Below are positions 5,567-10,841 of a DNA stretch of 10,841 nt, piece by piece. The stretch covers positions 1 to 10,841 of the forward strand of contig DCVX01000034.1 in NCBI GenBank assembly GCA_002328805.1, given 5' to 3'. Every line of letters starts with the position of its first letter. The stretch's first letter is position 1. The translations under genes were made by a program, and so were the position numbers. The notes beneath the pieces were generated by a model. It saw only the letters and a list, made by a program, of their open reading frames with translations, did no database searches and was not told the DNA's origin. The stretch is from Candidatus Dojkabacteria bacterium UBA2177 (GTDB lineage: Bacteria; Patescibacteriota; Dojkabacteria; SC72).

Positions 5567-6258
5567 TATTCTTTCTTAGTTACTTTATCTTTTTTAGGTG
5601 CACTCTTCTTTGCAGTTTTTCTTGATGGTTTTCTGCTTGAATCGTTCCCCTTCCTTCCAGACTGGGACATTTTTGCTTTTCTCTTCTCTTTCCTCTTTTT
5701 CTCTTCCTTTGCTTGTTTCTCTTTGTCCATCTCCTCCTTGAGAGCAATTCTATCTCGCATTTTACTCATCTTCCTTAAAACTCTGCCTTTTCTTAGCCTC
5801 TGAAGCGCTTGAAAAGTGCAGTAAGCATTAGCATTTGGTTCGTTACTACCTAGTATCTTACCGTATACATTGTCTACCCCTGCTAGGTCTAGAACAGTTC
5901 TAACAGACGAACCTGCGATAATTCCAGTACCTGGTCTTGCTGGTCTTAAAAGAACCTTTGCAGCACCATACTTATGTTCAATCTCGTGAGGGATAGTATC
6001 CCCAACAAGCTCTACTTTCTTCATAGACTTTATTGCTAATCTCTCTCCTTGATCTATAGAACTTTTAACATCGGAACCTCTACCAAGTGCAACTCCTACA
6101 GAACCCTTTCTGTCTCCTACTACTACAACAGTACTGAATCTTAATCTCCTTCCTCCTTTTGTCACTTTAGCAACCCTTCTTATTGGAAGAGCCTTCTTGT
6201 CATATTTACTCCTTTCTCTGTTGTCTCTTCTATTGTCATTTCTATTATCTCTTTGCAT
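5566..6258 (-). CDS. rpsE: Small-subunit ribosomal protein S5 (uS5) with long basic tail
   Basis: S5 lies at the mRNA entry site of the 30S and influences decoding accuracy and mRNA unwinding. The 230-residue product is much longer than the usual 165-170. The core is normal: an RNA-binding N-domain (VAKVTKGGRRLRFSTVVVVG, 29-48) and the C-domain with RPARPGTGIIAGSSVRTVLD (105-124) and GSNEPNANA. Added are an Arg/Asp/Asn-rich start (residues 2-16) and a lysine-rich low-complexity tail from about residue 174 to 230, which may be disordered and bind RNA. The start is preceded by AGGA (6267-6270) at 8 bases, one of the few Shine-Dalgarno sequences here. It is 10 bases from rplR and overlaps rplO by one. 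Confidence 0.97.
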   Translation of the reverse strand: MQRDNRNDNRRDNRERSKYDKKALPIRRVAKVTKGGRRLRFSTVVVVGDRKGSVGVALGRGSDVKSSIDQGERLAIKSMKKVELVGDTIPHEIEHKYGAAKVLLRPARPGTGIIAGSSVRTVLDLAGVDNVYGKILGSNEPNANAYCTFQALQRLRKGRVLRKMSKMRDRIALKEEMDKEKQAKEEKKRKEKRKAKMSQSGRKGNDSSRKPSRKTAKKSAPKKDKVTKKE

Positions 6259-6268
6259 CTTATTTTTC

Positions 6269-6592
6269 CTAAATTTTAACTTTTTGTTTTCTTAACTCTT
6301 CTACAAAAGTTTTTACTAAACCATGGTATTTATACCCACTTCTGTCAAAAACAACTGACTCGTACTTCCCAGCCTCTTTTGCAAATTTCTTAGCCATGGC
6401 TATTATATCATCACTGTTTTTCTTTGCCATAAAAGATTTAACAACTACATTCTTGTCGTCGTCTGCTATCCCAGCGTAGAAATATCTGTTACTTTTGAAT
6501 ACAAAAACCCTAGGCTTTTCAGCTGTTCCATACACATTCTTTCTTATGTGTGATTTTCTTCTTTCTCTTTGTTCTCTTTTGCTCTTAGCCAT
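6269..6592 (-). CDS. rplR: Large-subunit ribosomal protein L18 (uL18)
   Basis: L18 binds 5S rRNA and, with L5, brings it into the central protuberance of the 50S. The 107-residue product is a compact form with a basic N-terminus (RERRKSHIRKNVYG), the strand segment PRVFVFKSNRYFYAGI, and the family's closing motif FDRSGYKYHGLVKTFVEELR. The start is preceded by AAGGA (6600-6604) at 7 bases, a good Shine-Dalgarno sequence. It lies 26 bases after rplF and 10 before rpsE, the standard spc order. Stop codon is TAG. A promoter-like string inside the gene is discussed among the rejected items. Confidence 0.97.
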   Translation of the reverse strand: MAKSKREQRERRKSHIRKNVYGTAEKPRVFVFKSNRYFYAGIADDDKNVVVKSFMAKKNSDDIIAMAKKFAKEAGKYESVVFDRSGYKYHGLVKTFVEELRKQKVKI

Positions 6593-6618
6593 CTTAATAT
6601 CCTTAATGTTTTCTTATT

Positions 6619-7167
6619 TTATTTCTCAGCTCCTAGATTAGATTTAGAGCTTTTTCTTCTGACGTATTCATCTTGGTATCTTATTCCTTTTCCTTTGTAA
6701 GGTTCTGGTTTTCTTACTTCTCTGATCTTTGCTGCAAATTCTCCGACTTTCTGTTTGTCATGTCCCTTCACAATTATTTTTGTTTCTTCTGGAACTTCTA
6801 TTTGTATTCCCTCGGGAGCTTCGAACTCTACTGGATGGTTTAGTCCAAGGCTCATTACTAATTTGCCACCTTCCATTCTAGCTCTGTATCCGACACCTAC
6901 GAGTTCTAGTCCTTTGCTGTATCCCTCTTTAACTCCTGTTACAGCGTTCTGTATAAGGGCTCTGTATGTTCCATGGTTTGATTTTGTCTGTTTACTTTGG
7001 CCCTTTGCGATAACATTTATGATGTTATCTTTGATTACAACATCTAAGTCCTCAGGAAGACCGACTTTTATCTCTCCTAAAGGTCCAGTTATAGTGACTG
7101 TTCTGTCCTCTAACTTCACCTCTACCTTTTCTTCAATTGTAATTTCTTGTAGTCCTATTCTAGACAT
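6619..7167 (-). CDS. rplF: Large-subunit ribosomal protein L6 (uL6)
   Basis: L6 binds 23S rRNA near the sarcin-ricin loop and the factor-binding base of the stalk. The 182-residue product has the two tandem L6 folds: the first from MSRIGLQEITIEEKVEV through VTITGPLGEIKVGLPEDLDV, the second from ELVGVGYRARMEGGKLVMSL through PEETKIIVKGHDKQKVGEFA. The C-terminal hallmark RKPEPYKGKGIRYQDEYVRR is complete. Length is normal. It follows rpsH by 4 bases and precedes rplR by 26. The bases upstream of the ATG (TTTGGTAATTAG) lack a Shine-Dalgarno sequence, so coupling to S8 translation is likely. Confidence 0.98.
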   Translation of the reverse strand: MSRIGLQEITIEEKVEVKLEDRTVTITGPLGEIKVGLPEDLDVVIKDNIINVIAKGQSKQTKSNHGTYRALIQNAVTGVKEGYSKGLELVGVGYRARMEGGKLVMSLGLNHPVEFEAPEGIQIEVPEETKIIVKGHDKQKVGEFAAKIREVRKPEPYKGKGIRYQDEYVRRKSSKSNLGAEK

Positions 7168-7171
7168 CTAA

Positions 7172-7549
7172 TTACCAAATTTCACATATTAATTCGCCAC
7201 CAAGATTCTGGTTCTTAGCCATTGCACCAGTCATTATTCCCTTAGAAGTACTAATGACAGAGATTCCTCTTCCGTTCATAACGGGAACTATCTCGTTAGA
7301 GGATACATATATTCTCTGTCCTGGTTTACTAACTTTTTCCAAGTGAATAATAACAGGTTCCCCTTCATCATATTTAAGAGCAACTTCTATCATTCTCTCT
7401 TTCTCCTCAAAGTCTTCAATCATCTCTTCGTTCTTCATTACTTCTAAGATATTTTTATTTATCTTAGTATTCAGAACTTCTACAGAGTCCTTCTTTCTCA
7501 TAATTGCATTTTTTATTCTTATCAGCATATCTGCTATTAGGTCGTTCAT
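7172..7549 (-). CDS. rpsH: Small-subunit ribosomal protein S8 (uS8)
   Basis: S8 binds the central domain of 16S rRNA early in assembly; in E. coli it also represses the spc operon by binding its mRNA. The 125-residue product starts MNDLIADMLIRIKNA and ends with the strongly conserved S8 C-domain: SKPGQRIYVSSNEIVPVMNG, then RGISVISTSKGIMTGAMA and GGELICEIW. It is slightly shorter than the usual 130, from shortening of the N-terminal domain. The gene lies 21 bases after rpsN and 4 before rplF. I see no copy of the E. coli-type S8 target site in the 13-base rplN-rplX gap, where that regulatory site would lie. Confidence 0.98.
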   Translation of the reverse strand: MNDLIADMLIRIKNAIMRKKDSVEVLNTKINKNILEVMKNEEMIEDFEEKERMIEVALKYDEGEPVIIHLEKVSKPGQRIYVSSNEIVPVMNGRGISVISTSKGIMTGAMAKNQNLGGELICEIW

Positions 7550-7570
7550 TCTTATCTTCTATTAATTAAT

Positions 7571-7765
7571 TTACCAAATAGATTTCTTAACTCCAGGTAT
7601 TTTACCCTCTGTTGCTAATTTTCTAAAGCATATTCTACATAAACCATAGTGTCTAAGATAAGCCCTAGATCTCCCACATCTATTACATCTGTTATAGACT
7701 CTAGTAGTGTACTTAGAGGTCTCTTTCAATTTCTTTGCTTTGTATTCTTTAGCTGCTGTGGACAT
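7571..7765 (-). CDS. rpsN: Small-subunit ribosomal protein S14, zinc-binding type (uS14)
   Basis: S14 is part of the 30S head and needed for late assembly. The 64-residue product is the short zinc type: C27 and C30 (CNRCG), C43 and C46 (CRIC) form the zinc knuckle, and the C-terminus [10 protein letters not shown] is diagnostic. The long zinc-free form would be about 100 residues. The start at 7765 overlaps the last 17 bases of rplE in another frame; it gives the length expected for the family, so the overlap is probably real and implies coupled translation. No Shine-Dalgarno sequence is evident upstream (TTTTATAAAAGATG). Confidence 0.97.
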   Translation of the reverse strand: MSTAAKEYKAKKLKETSKYTTRVYNRCNRCGRSRAYLRHYGLCRICFRKLATEGKIPGVKKSIW

Positions 7766-8303
7766 CTTTTATAAAAGGAAAACCAAATTTATCTAAAAGC
7801 TTCTTACCTTCCTCATCTGTCTTTGCTGTAGTTACGATTGTAACTTGCAAACTTCTTACTTTTGTAACAGAGTTAGGATCGATTTCAATAAACACTGTAT
7901 GATCTTCTATTCCTATTGAATAGTTACCTGCACCATCAAAAGAGTTAGGGCTTAATCCCCTAAAGTCTTTTGTTCTTGGCAAAGCTATATTTACTAGCTT
8001 GTCAAAGAACTCCCACATTTTCTCCCCTCTTAATGTTACAGATACGCCTATTTCCATTCCTGGTCTTACTTTAAATGCAGAGATTGCTTTCTTAGCCTTA
8101 TTTACTAATGGTTTCTGACCAGATATAAGGGTTACCATTTCAACTATCTCATCTAATGCAGCACTGTTCTCTGCAGCTTCTCCTGCTCCAACATTTATTA
8201 CAATCTTTTCAAGAGTAGGGACTTCCATAGGGTTCTTATACCCTTTCTCTTTCATTATCTCTTTCTTTATTGTTTTGTTATATTCTTCTCTCAATCTAGC
8301 CAT
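7749..8303 (-). CDS. rplE: Large-subunit ribosomal protein L5 (uL5)
   Basis: L5 binds 5S rRNA, helps form the central protuberance, and contacts P-site tRNA and 30S S13. The 184-residue product has normal length and motifs: [15 protein letters not shown], then [19 protein letters not shown], then [40 protein letters not shown] and [11 protein letters not shown]. The last has I where FPEID is usual, a minor change. Its ATG overlaps the rplX stop by one base (TAATG) and its 3' end overlaps rpsN by 17 bases, so L24-L5-S14 form the most tightly coupled stretch of the window. Confidence 0.98.
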   Translation of the reverse strand: MARLREEYNKTIKKEIMKEKGYKNPMEVPTLEKIVINVGAGEAAENSAALDEIVEMVTLISGQKPLVNKAKKAISAFKVRPGMEIGVSVTLRGEKMWEFFDKLVNIALPRTKDFRGLSPNSFDGAGNYSIGIEDHTVFIEIDPNSVTKVRSLQVTIVTTAKTDEEGKKLLDKFGFPFIKDVHSS

Positions 8304-8773
8304 TATTTTTTGCTTTCTGATTTAGATTTTGTACTCTTCTTTGTTGTCTTCTTGGTTGTTTCCTTCTTCTCAGTTTCTTTTTTAGGAGCATCCTTCTTTG
8401 TTGGTTTTTTCTTCGTCTCTTTCTTTTCTTCCTTCTTTTCAGTCTCATTCTTCATTGATTTCCCATCTATTATTTCTTTTCCACACTTCTTACAAACCCT
8501 TACCTTCTTATCTCCTTCTTGTTTAATTCCGACTCTAGTTGGCTTATCACAAGATGGACATACTAGCATAACTTTTGAGATAGGAAATGGTTTCGCTATT
8601 GTCACTATCTCCGAAGTTCTTGTTCTACCATCTCCCTTAAGATGTCTCTTGTAGAGATTTAATCCTTCTACAATAACTCTTTCATTCTTAGGATCGACAG
8701 CAACCACAGGTCCTCTTCTACCTCTTTCTTTTCCGTATAATATTTTTACTGTATCTCCTTTTTTAATATTCAT
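8303..8773 (-). CDS. rplX: Large-subunit ribosomal protein L24 (uL24) with zinc ribbon and lysine-rich tail
   Basis: L24 is an assembly initiator for the 50S and lies beside the nascent-chain exit tunnel. The 156-residue product is about 50 longer than usual. The KOW domain is at the start (KKGDTVKILYGKERGRRGPV, 4-23), followed by NLYKRHLKG and a zinc-ribbon-like pair C72, C75 and C94, C97, which occurs in many bacterial L24 proteins. From about residue 99 to 156 runs a low-complexity tail of Lys, Glu and Thr (for example KKTTKKSTKSKSESKK). The tail is in frame to a TAA that overlaps the rplE start, so it is not a misread frame. It begins 13 bases after rplN; its start has only a weak AAGAA upstream. 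Confidence 0.96.
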   Translation of the reverse strand: MNIKKGDTVKILYGKERGRRGPVVAVDPKNERVIVEGLNLYKRHLKGDGRTRTSEIVTIAKPFPISKVMLVCPSCDKPTRVGIKQEGDKKVRVCKKCGKEIIDGKSMKNETEKKEEKKETKKKPTKKDAPKKETEKKETTKKTTKKSTKSKSESKK

Positions 8774-8786
8774 AATTCTTATTTCT

Positions 8787-9158
8787 TTAAAGTACCTCGG
8801 GTGCTAATGAAATGATCTTGTCAAAACCCCTTTCTTTTAACTCTCTAGCCACAGGTCCAAAAATTCTTGTTCCCTTGGGAGCCTTATTTTTAGGATCTAT
8901 GATAACTAAAGCGTTATCGTCAAATCTTAAGTAAGTCCCATCTTTTCTTCTGATCTCTTTGTGTGTCCTTGCTATCACTCCTTTCGTAACTTCATGTCTT
9001 TTTATTCCAGAGTTTGGAAGTGCTTTTTGAATAGCAACAACAACGATATCACCAACGGTGGCATATCTTCTTCTAGATGCTCCAGGGATACCTATTATCT
9101 TAGCCATCCTAGCACCACTGTTATCTGCAACTTTTAAAACTGTTCCTCTCTGTACCAT
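8787..9158 (-). CDS. rplN: Large-subunit ribosomal protein L14 (uL14)
   Basis: L14 lies at the subunit interface of the 50S, bridges to 16S rRNA helix 14, and is where the silencing factor RsfS binds. The 123-residue product is highly conserved: [20 protein letters not shown], a basic loop, [19 protein letters not shown], the signature [19 protein letters not shown], then [20 protein letters not shown] and SLAPEVL. It starts 2 bases after the rpsQ stop and has the best Shine-Dalgarno sequence of the window (AAAGGAG, 9164-9170), which is encoded inside the last codons of rpsQ. The rplN-rplX gap is 13 bases. Confidence 0.98.
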   Translation of the reverse strand: MVQRGTVLKVADNSGARMAKIIGIPGASRRRYATVGDIVVVAIQKALPNSGIKRHEVTKGVIARTHKEIRRKDGTYLRFDDNALVIIDPKNKAPKGTRIFGPVARELKERGFDKIISLAPEVL

Positions 9159-9160
9159 AA

Positions 9161-9424
9161 TTACTCCTTTTTATTACTATTAACAACTAACCATCTTACT
9201 TTCTTAGAATATGGTTTACTCTCTCTGATTGTGACTTCCTGGCCTACTTCTAAATCCTCTTCTGTATGAGCAAAGAAAACCTTCTTCTTGTTTATAACTT
9301 TTTTATAAACCGGATGAGCTTCTAGAGTGTCTACTCTAACCTTAACGGTCTTGTCCATCTTGTTTCCTACAACTACTCCATCTATCTCCCTTCTTTTTGT
9401 TGTTTTTTTGCTTTTCTCTTCCAT
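9161..9424 (-). CDS. rpsQ: Small-subunit ribosomal protein S17 (uS17)
   Basis: S17 is a primary binder of the 5' domain of 16S rRNA. The 87-residue product is one OB fold: [20 protein letters not shown], then [20 protein letters not shown], then [19 protein letters not shown], all typical. A short basic leader (SKKTTKRR) precedes the fold. The gene is separated from rplP by 57 bases that contain a promoter-like sequence in place of rpmC (L29), so it may begin a separately expressed unit. Its final codons and stop carry the Shine-Dalgarno sequence of rplN. The bases before its own ATG (AAAAAGAATATG) offer no good ribosome-binding site. Confidence 0.97.
   Translation of the reverse strand: MEEKSKKTTKRREIDGVVVGNKMDKTVKVRVDTLEAHPVYKKVINKKKVFFAHTEEDLEVGQEVTIRESKPYSKKVRWLVVNSNKKE
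9164..9170 (-). promoter_or_regulatory. Strong Shine-Dalgarno sequence of rplN
   Basis: AAAGGAG on the minus strand, 5 bases before the rplN ATG (9158) and made of the last sense codons of rpsQ (AAG GAG) just before its TAA. It shows that canonical anti-Shine-Dalgarno pairing is available in this organism although most genes of the window lack it. Confidence 0.85.
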
Positions 9425-9451
9425 ATTCTTTTTATTTAAATAGCGGGATGT

Positions 9452-9480
9452 ATTCTATCAATTATCCCCTTTATACTCAA
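9452..9480 (-). promoter_or_regulatory. Extended -10 promoter upstream of rpsQ, at the missing rpmC site
   Basis: On the minus strand: -35 TTGAGT (9475-9480, 4 of 6 matches), a 17-base spacer (9458-9474), and -10 TAGAAT (9452-9457, 5 of 6) preceded by TGA. The layout is the same as that of the infA promoter. It begins one base past the rplP stop and fills the noncoding gap. A start near 9445 would give a leader of about 20 bases to rpsQ. The activity is inferred. Confidence 0.72.
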
Positions 9481-9481
9481 G

Positions 9482-9895
9482 TTAAATATCTATTCTACTA
9501 ACAAATTTCGTCTTCACAGAGAACTTATGACCTGCTAATCTCATTGCTTCTCTAGCTATCTTTTCGCTTACACCACCTATCTCTATCAACATAGAACCAG
9601 GGCTTACTACTGCTACATAACCTTCTACAGCACCTTTTCCTCCAAGCATTTTACTGTTAATAGATTTCTGTGTGTATGGCTTATGAGGAAATATTCTAAT
9701 CCAGATCTTTCCTTTTCTCTTTGTATAACCAGTGACTGCTCTTCTTGCAGCTTCAATCTCTCTTGCATTAATCCAACCGTTTTCTAAAGACTTGAGCCCA
9801 TACTCTCCAAAGTCTACACTGTTGTTAGATGAAGCAATGCCACCCATTTTTCCTCTCATCTCTTTTCTGTATTTTCTTTTTCTTGGCTGTAACAT
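9482..9895 (-). CDS. rplP: Large-subunit ribosomal protein L16 (uL16)
   Basis: L16 is a late-assembling 50S protein next to the A and P sites, helping position tRNA at the peptidyl-transferase centre. The 137-residue product matches throughout: MLQPRKRKYRKEMRGKM, EYGLKSLENGWINAREIEAA, RRAVTGYTKRKGKIWIRIFP and VAVVSPGSMLIEIGGVSE. The functional loop that reads RMGKGKG in E. coli (R81-G87) reads KMLGGKG here (K82-G88), so R81, G83 and K84 are all replaced. It begins 22 bases after rpsC with AATTATG and no Shine-Dalgarno sequence. The expected next gene, rpmC, is missing. Confidence 0.97.
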   Translation of the reverse strand: MLQPRKRKYRKEMRGKMGGIASSNNSVDFGEYGLKSLENGWINAREIEAARRAVTGYTKRKGKIWIRIFPHKPYTQKSINSKMLGGKGAVEGYVAVVSPGSMLIEIGGVSEKIAREAMRLAGHKFSVKTKFVSRIDI

Positions 9896-9917
9896 AATTA
9901 CTAACTAATATATTATC

Positions 9918-10565
9918 TTAATCTTCTCTATCTACTTCTGTTTTATCTCCTCGGTATATCCAGACTTTCACACCCATCAATCCTGCATCTGCAGTCTGTG
10001 CTATTTCAGAAGCATAGTCTACATCTGCCTTAAGTGTCTGAGCTGGAACTGAACCTTCTGAAACTTTCACAGTTCTTGCCTGACTTGCGTTATTAATTCT
10101 TCCAGAAACCCAAATTCTTAAACCCTTTGCTCCTGCTTGCATAACCTTTTCTTTTGCATTCAAGACCAAGAACTTAGATGGTTGTCTTCTTTCAATTCCA
10201 TCTGCAATTGTTCTTGCAACTATTCTTGCAGAAAGGTCTGCCTTATTTACTTCTCTTACCTTAAGTTCTACTGCAGACTGGGTCAATCTCCTTAATTCTT
10301 TTTGCAAAGCATCTATTCCTTCTCCTCCTCTTCCTATTGCAACACCTGGTCTTGCAACAAAAGCTATAACTTCTATCTTGTTGATTCCCCTCTTAACCTG
10401 AACGCTATCTAGCCCTGCGTCATTCATTATCTTGCTTACCTTTTCCTTTATCATGAGATCCTCTTGCAAAAGCTTAGGGAAATCTTTTTTGCTTGCATAC
10501 CACATAGAATCCCAAGTTCTATTTATTCCCATTCTTATTGCTTTTGGATGTACTTTTCTTCCCAT
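9918..10565 (-). CDS. rpsC: Small-subunit ribosomal protein S3 (uS3)
   Basis: S3 lies in the 30S head at the mRNA entry pore and, with S4 and S5, forms the ribosomal helicase. The 215-residue product begins MGRKVHPKAIRMGI and has a type II KH domain with GRGG (78-81) in PGVAIGRGGEGIDALQKEL. The C-terminal domain includes RRQPSKFLVLNAKEKVMQAG, then GLRIWVSGRINNASQARTVK and the closing GVKVWIYRGDK. Length is normal. It lies 4 bases after rplV and 22 before rplP. No Shine-Dalgarno sequence is visible (TTAAATAGTATTATGG), so coupling to L22 translation is likely. Confidence 0.98.
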   Translation of the reverse strand: MGRKVHPKAIRMGINRTWDSMWYASKKDFPKLLQEDLMIKEKVSKIMNDAGLDSVQVKRGINKIEVIAFVARPGVAIGRGGEGIDALQKELRRLTQSAVELKVREVNKADLSARIVARTIADGIERRQPSKFLVLNAKEKVMQAGAKGLRIWVSGRINNASQARTVKVSEGSVPAQTLKADVDYASEIAQTADAGLMGVKVWIYRGDKTEVDRED

Positions 10566-10569
10566 AATA

Positions 10570-10841
10570 CTATTTAACTTTTAATTCTAAATTAATATGT
10601 GATCTTCTTTTAATTATTACTGAGACTCTTCCTCTTGAAGCAAATCTTGTTCTCTTTAGGGTTCTAGCCTCATTTATCATTATTTTACTGACTTCTAAAC
10701 TTTCTTCATCTACACTGTATAGGTCTCTGGCATTAGCTATTCCAGACTGAATTGCTTTTTTAATTGTATCTGCACCTTTCTTATTCAATATGGTAAGAAT
10801 ATCTAAAGCTTCAGGGACACTCTTTCCTCTTACAGTATCTG
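10570..10841 (-). CDS. rplV: Large-subunit ribosomal protein L22 (uL22), 5' end outside window
   Basis: L22 contacts all 23S rRNA domains, and its beta-hairpin lines the nascent-peptide tunnel. The frame enters from the right edge (first full codon at 10839) and runs 89 codons to TAG at 10570. It reads DTVRGKSVPEALDIL and so on; VRGKSVPEALDIL matches the early part of L22, so about 20 N-terminal residues are missing. The C-terminal hallmark is clear: INEARTLKRTRFASRGRVSV, then IIKRRSHINLELKVK. A TTG at 10788 is an internal leucine codon, not a start. rplV-rpsC is the standard S10-operon order, with a 4-base gap. Confidence 0.97.
   Translation of the reverse strand, partial: DTVRGKSVPEALDILTILNKKGADTIKKAIQSGIANARDLYSVDEESLEVSKIMINEARTLKRTRFASRGRVSVIIKRRSHINLELKVK

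Noticed and set aside
6402..6430. Promoter-like ATGGCA, 17 bases, TGATATAAT on the minus strand inside rplR
   Set aside because: It lies within well-conserved coding sequence (codons for Asp-Asp-Ile-Ile), so chance is the simpler explanation; start-site mapping could overturn this.
8310..8654. Plus-strand ORF, Phe/Ser/Val-rich, opposite rplX
   Set aside because: It is the antisense image of the lysine-rich L24 tail (AAG/AAA read backwards as CTT/TTT); no family motif. The same holds for the plus-strand frames at 31-354, 774-962, 1428-1622, 3902-4114, 5100-5435 and 6755-7171.
10570..10788. Short ORF beginning at TTG 10788 as a separate gene
   Set aside because: The frame continues upstream to the window edge with L22 sequence; the TTG is an internal leucine codon.
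1..10841. UGA-recoded genetic code (code 4 or 25)
   Set aside because: All conserved genes read full length without in-frame TGA and glycine and tryptophan use normal codons.
1..10841. tRNA, rRNA, riboswitch or CRISPR array
   Set aside because: No cloverleaf, rRNA segment, spaced repeat array or recognisable riboswitch core was seen; gene-free stretches are all under 150 bases.

Overview
The window is an AT-rich piece of a bacterial ribosomal-protein supercluster (S10, spc and alpha operons), read almost entirely on the minus strand. In transcription order, from high to low coordinates, the genes are rplV (5' part only), rpsC, rplP, rpsQ, rplN, rplX, rplE, rpsN, rpsH, rplF, rplR, rpsE, rplO, secY, adk, infA, rpmJ, rpsM, rpsK, rpsD and rpoA (N-terminal part only, running off the left edge). 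One gene lies on the plus strand: a Y1/HUH-type REP-associated transposase between secY and adk.

The gene order is ordinary for bacteria, but three expected genes are missing from their usual places: rpmC (L29) between rplP and rpsQ, rpmD (L30) between rpsE and rplO, and map (methionine aminopeptidase) between adk and infA. Absence of L30 together with a reduced, AT-rich cluster suggests a Candidate Phyla Radiation (Patescibacteria) genome; the exact phylum cannot be told from this window. The standard code fits: all frames are open and no visible gene needs UGA as a sense codon. All 21 visible stops are TAA (17) or TAG (4), none TGA.

Region by region: 9482-10841 holds the end of the S10 operon (L22, S3, L16). 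Positions 9425-9481, where rpmC should be, hold a good candidate promoter reading into rpsQ. Positions 3847-9424 are a tightly packed spc operon (S17, L14, L24, L5, S14, S8, L6, L18, S5, L15, SecY), with several overlaps or gaps under 30 bases. Positions 3161-3846 are the one loose stretch: the transposase gene, flanked by a perfect 17-bp inverted repeat, and a candidate promoter for adk. Positions 2372-2515 hold a near-consensus extended -10 promoter that appears to start the infA-rpmJ-rpsM-rpsK-rpsD-rpoA unit.

Together the genes supply both ribosomal subunits, the membrane translocon into which ribosomes deliver proteins, an NMP kinase, initiation factor IF-1 and the RNA polymerase alpha subunit. 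Points for a second look are the inverted-repeat-flanked transposase inside an essential operon, the promoter at the missing-L29 site, an adenylate kinase with changes at normally invariant residues, lysine-rich tails on L24, S5 and S11, an altered L16 loop, and the scarcity of Shine-Dalgarno sequences.
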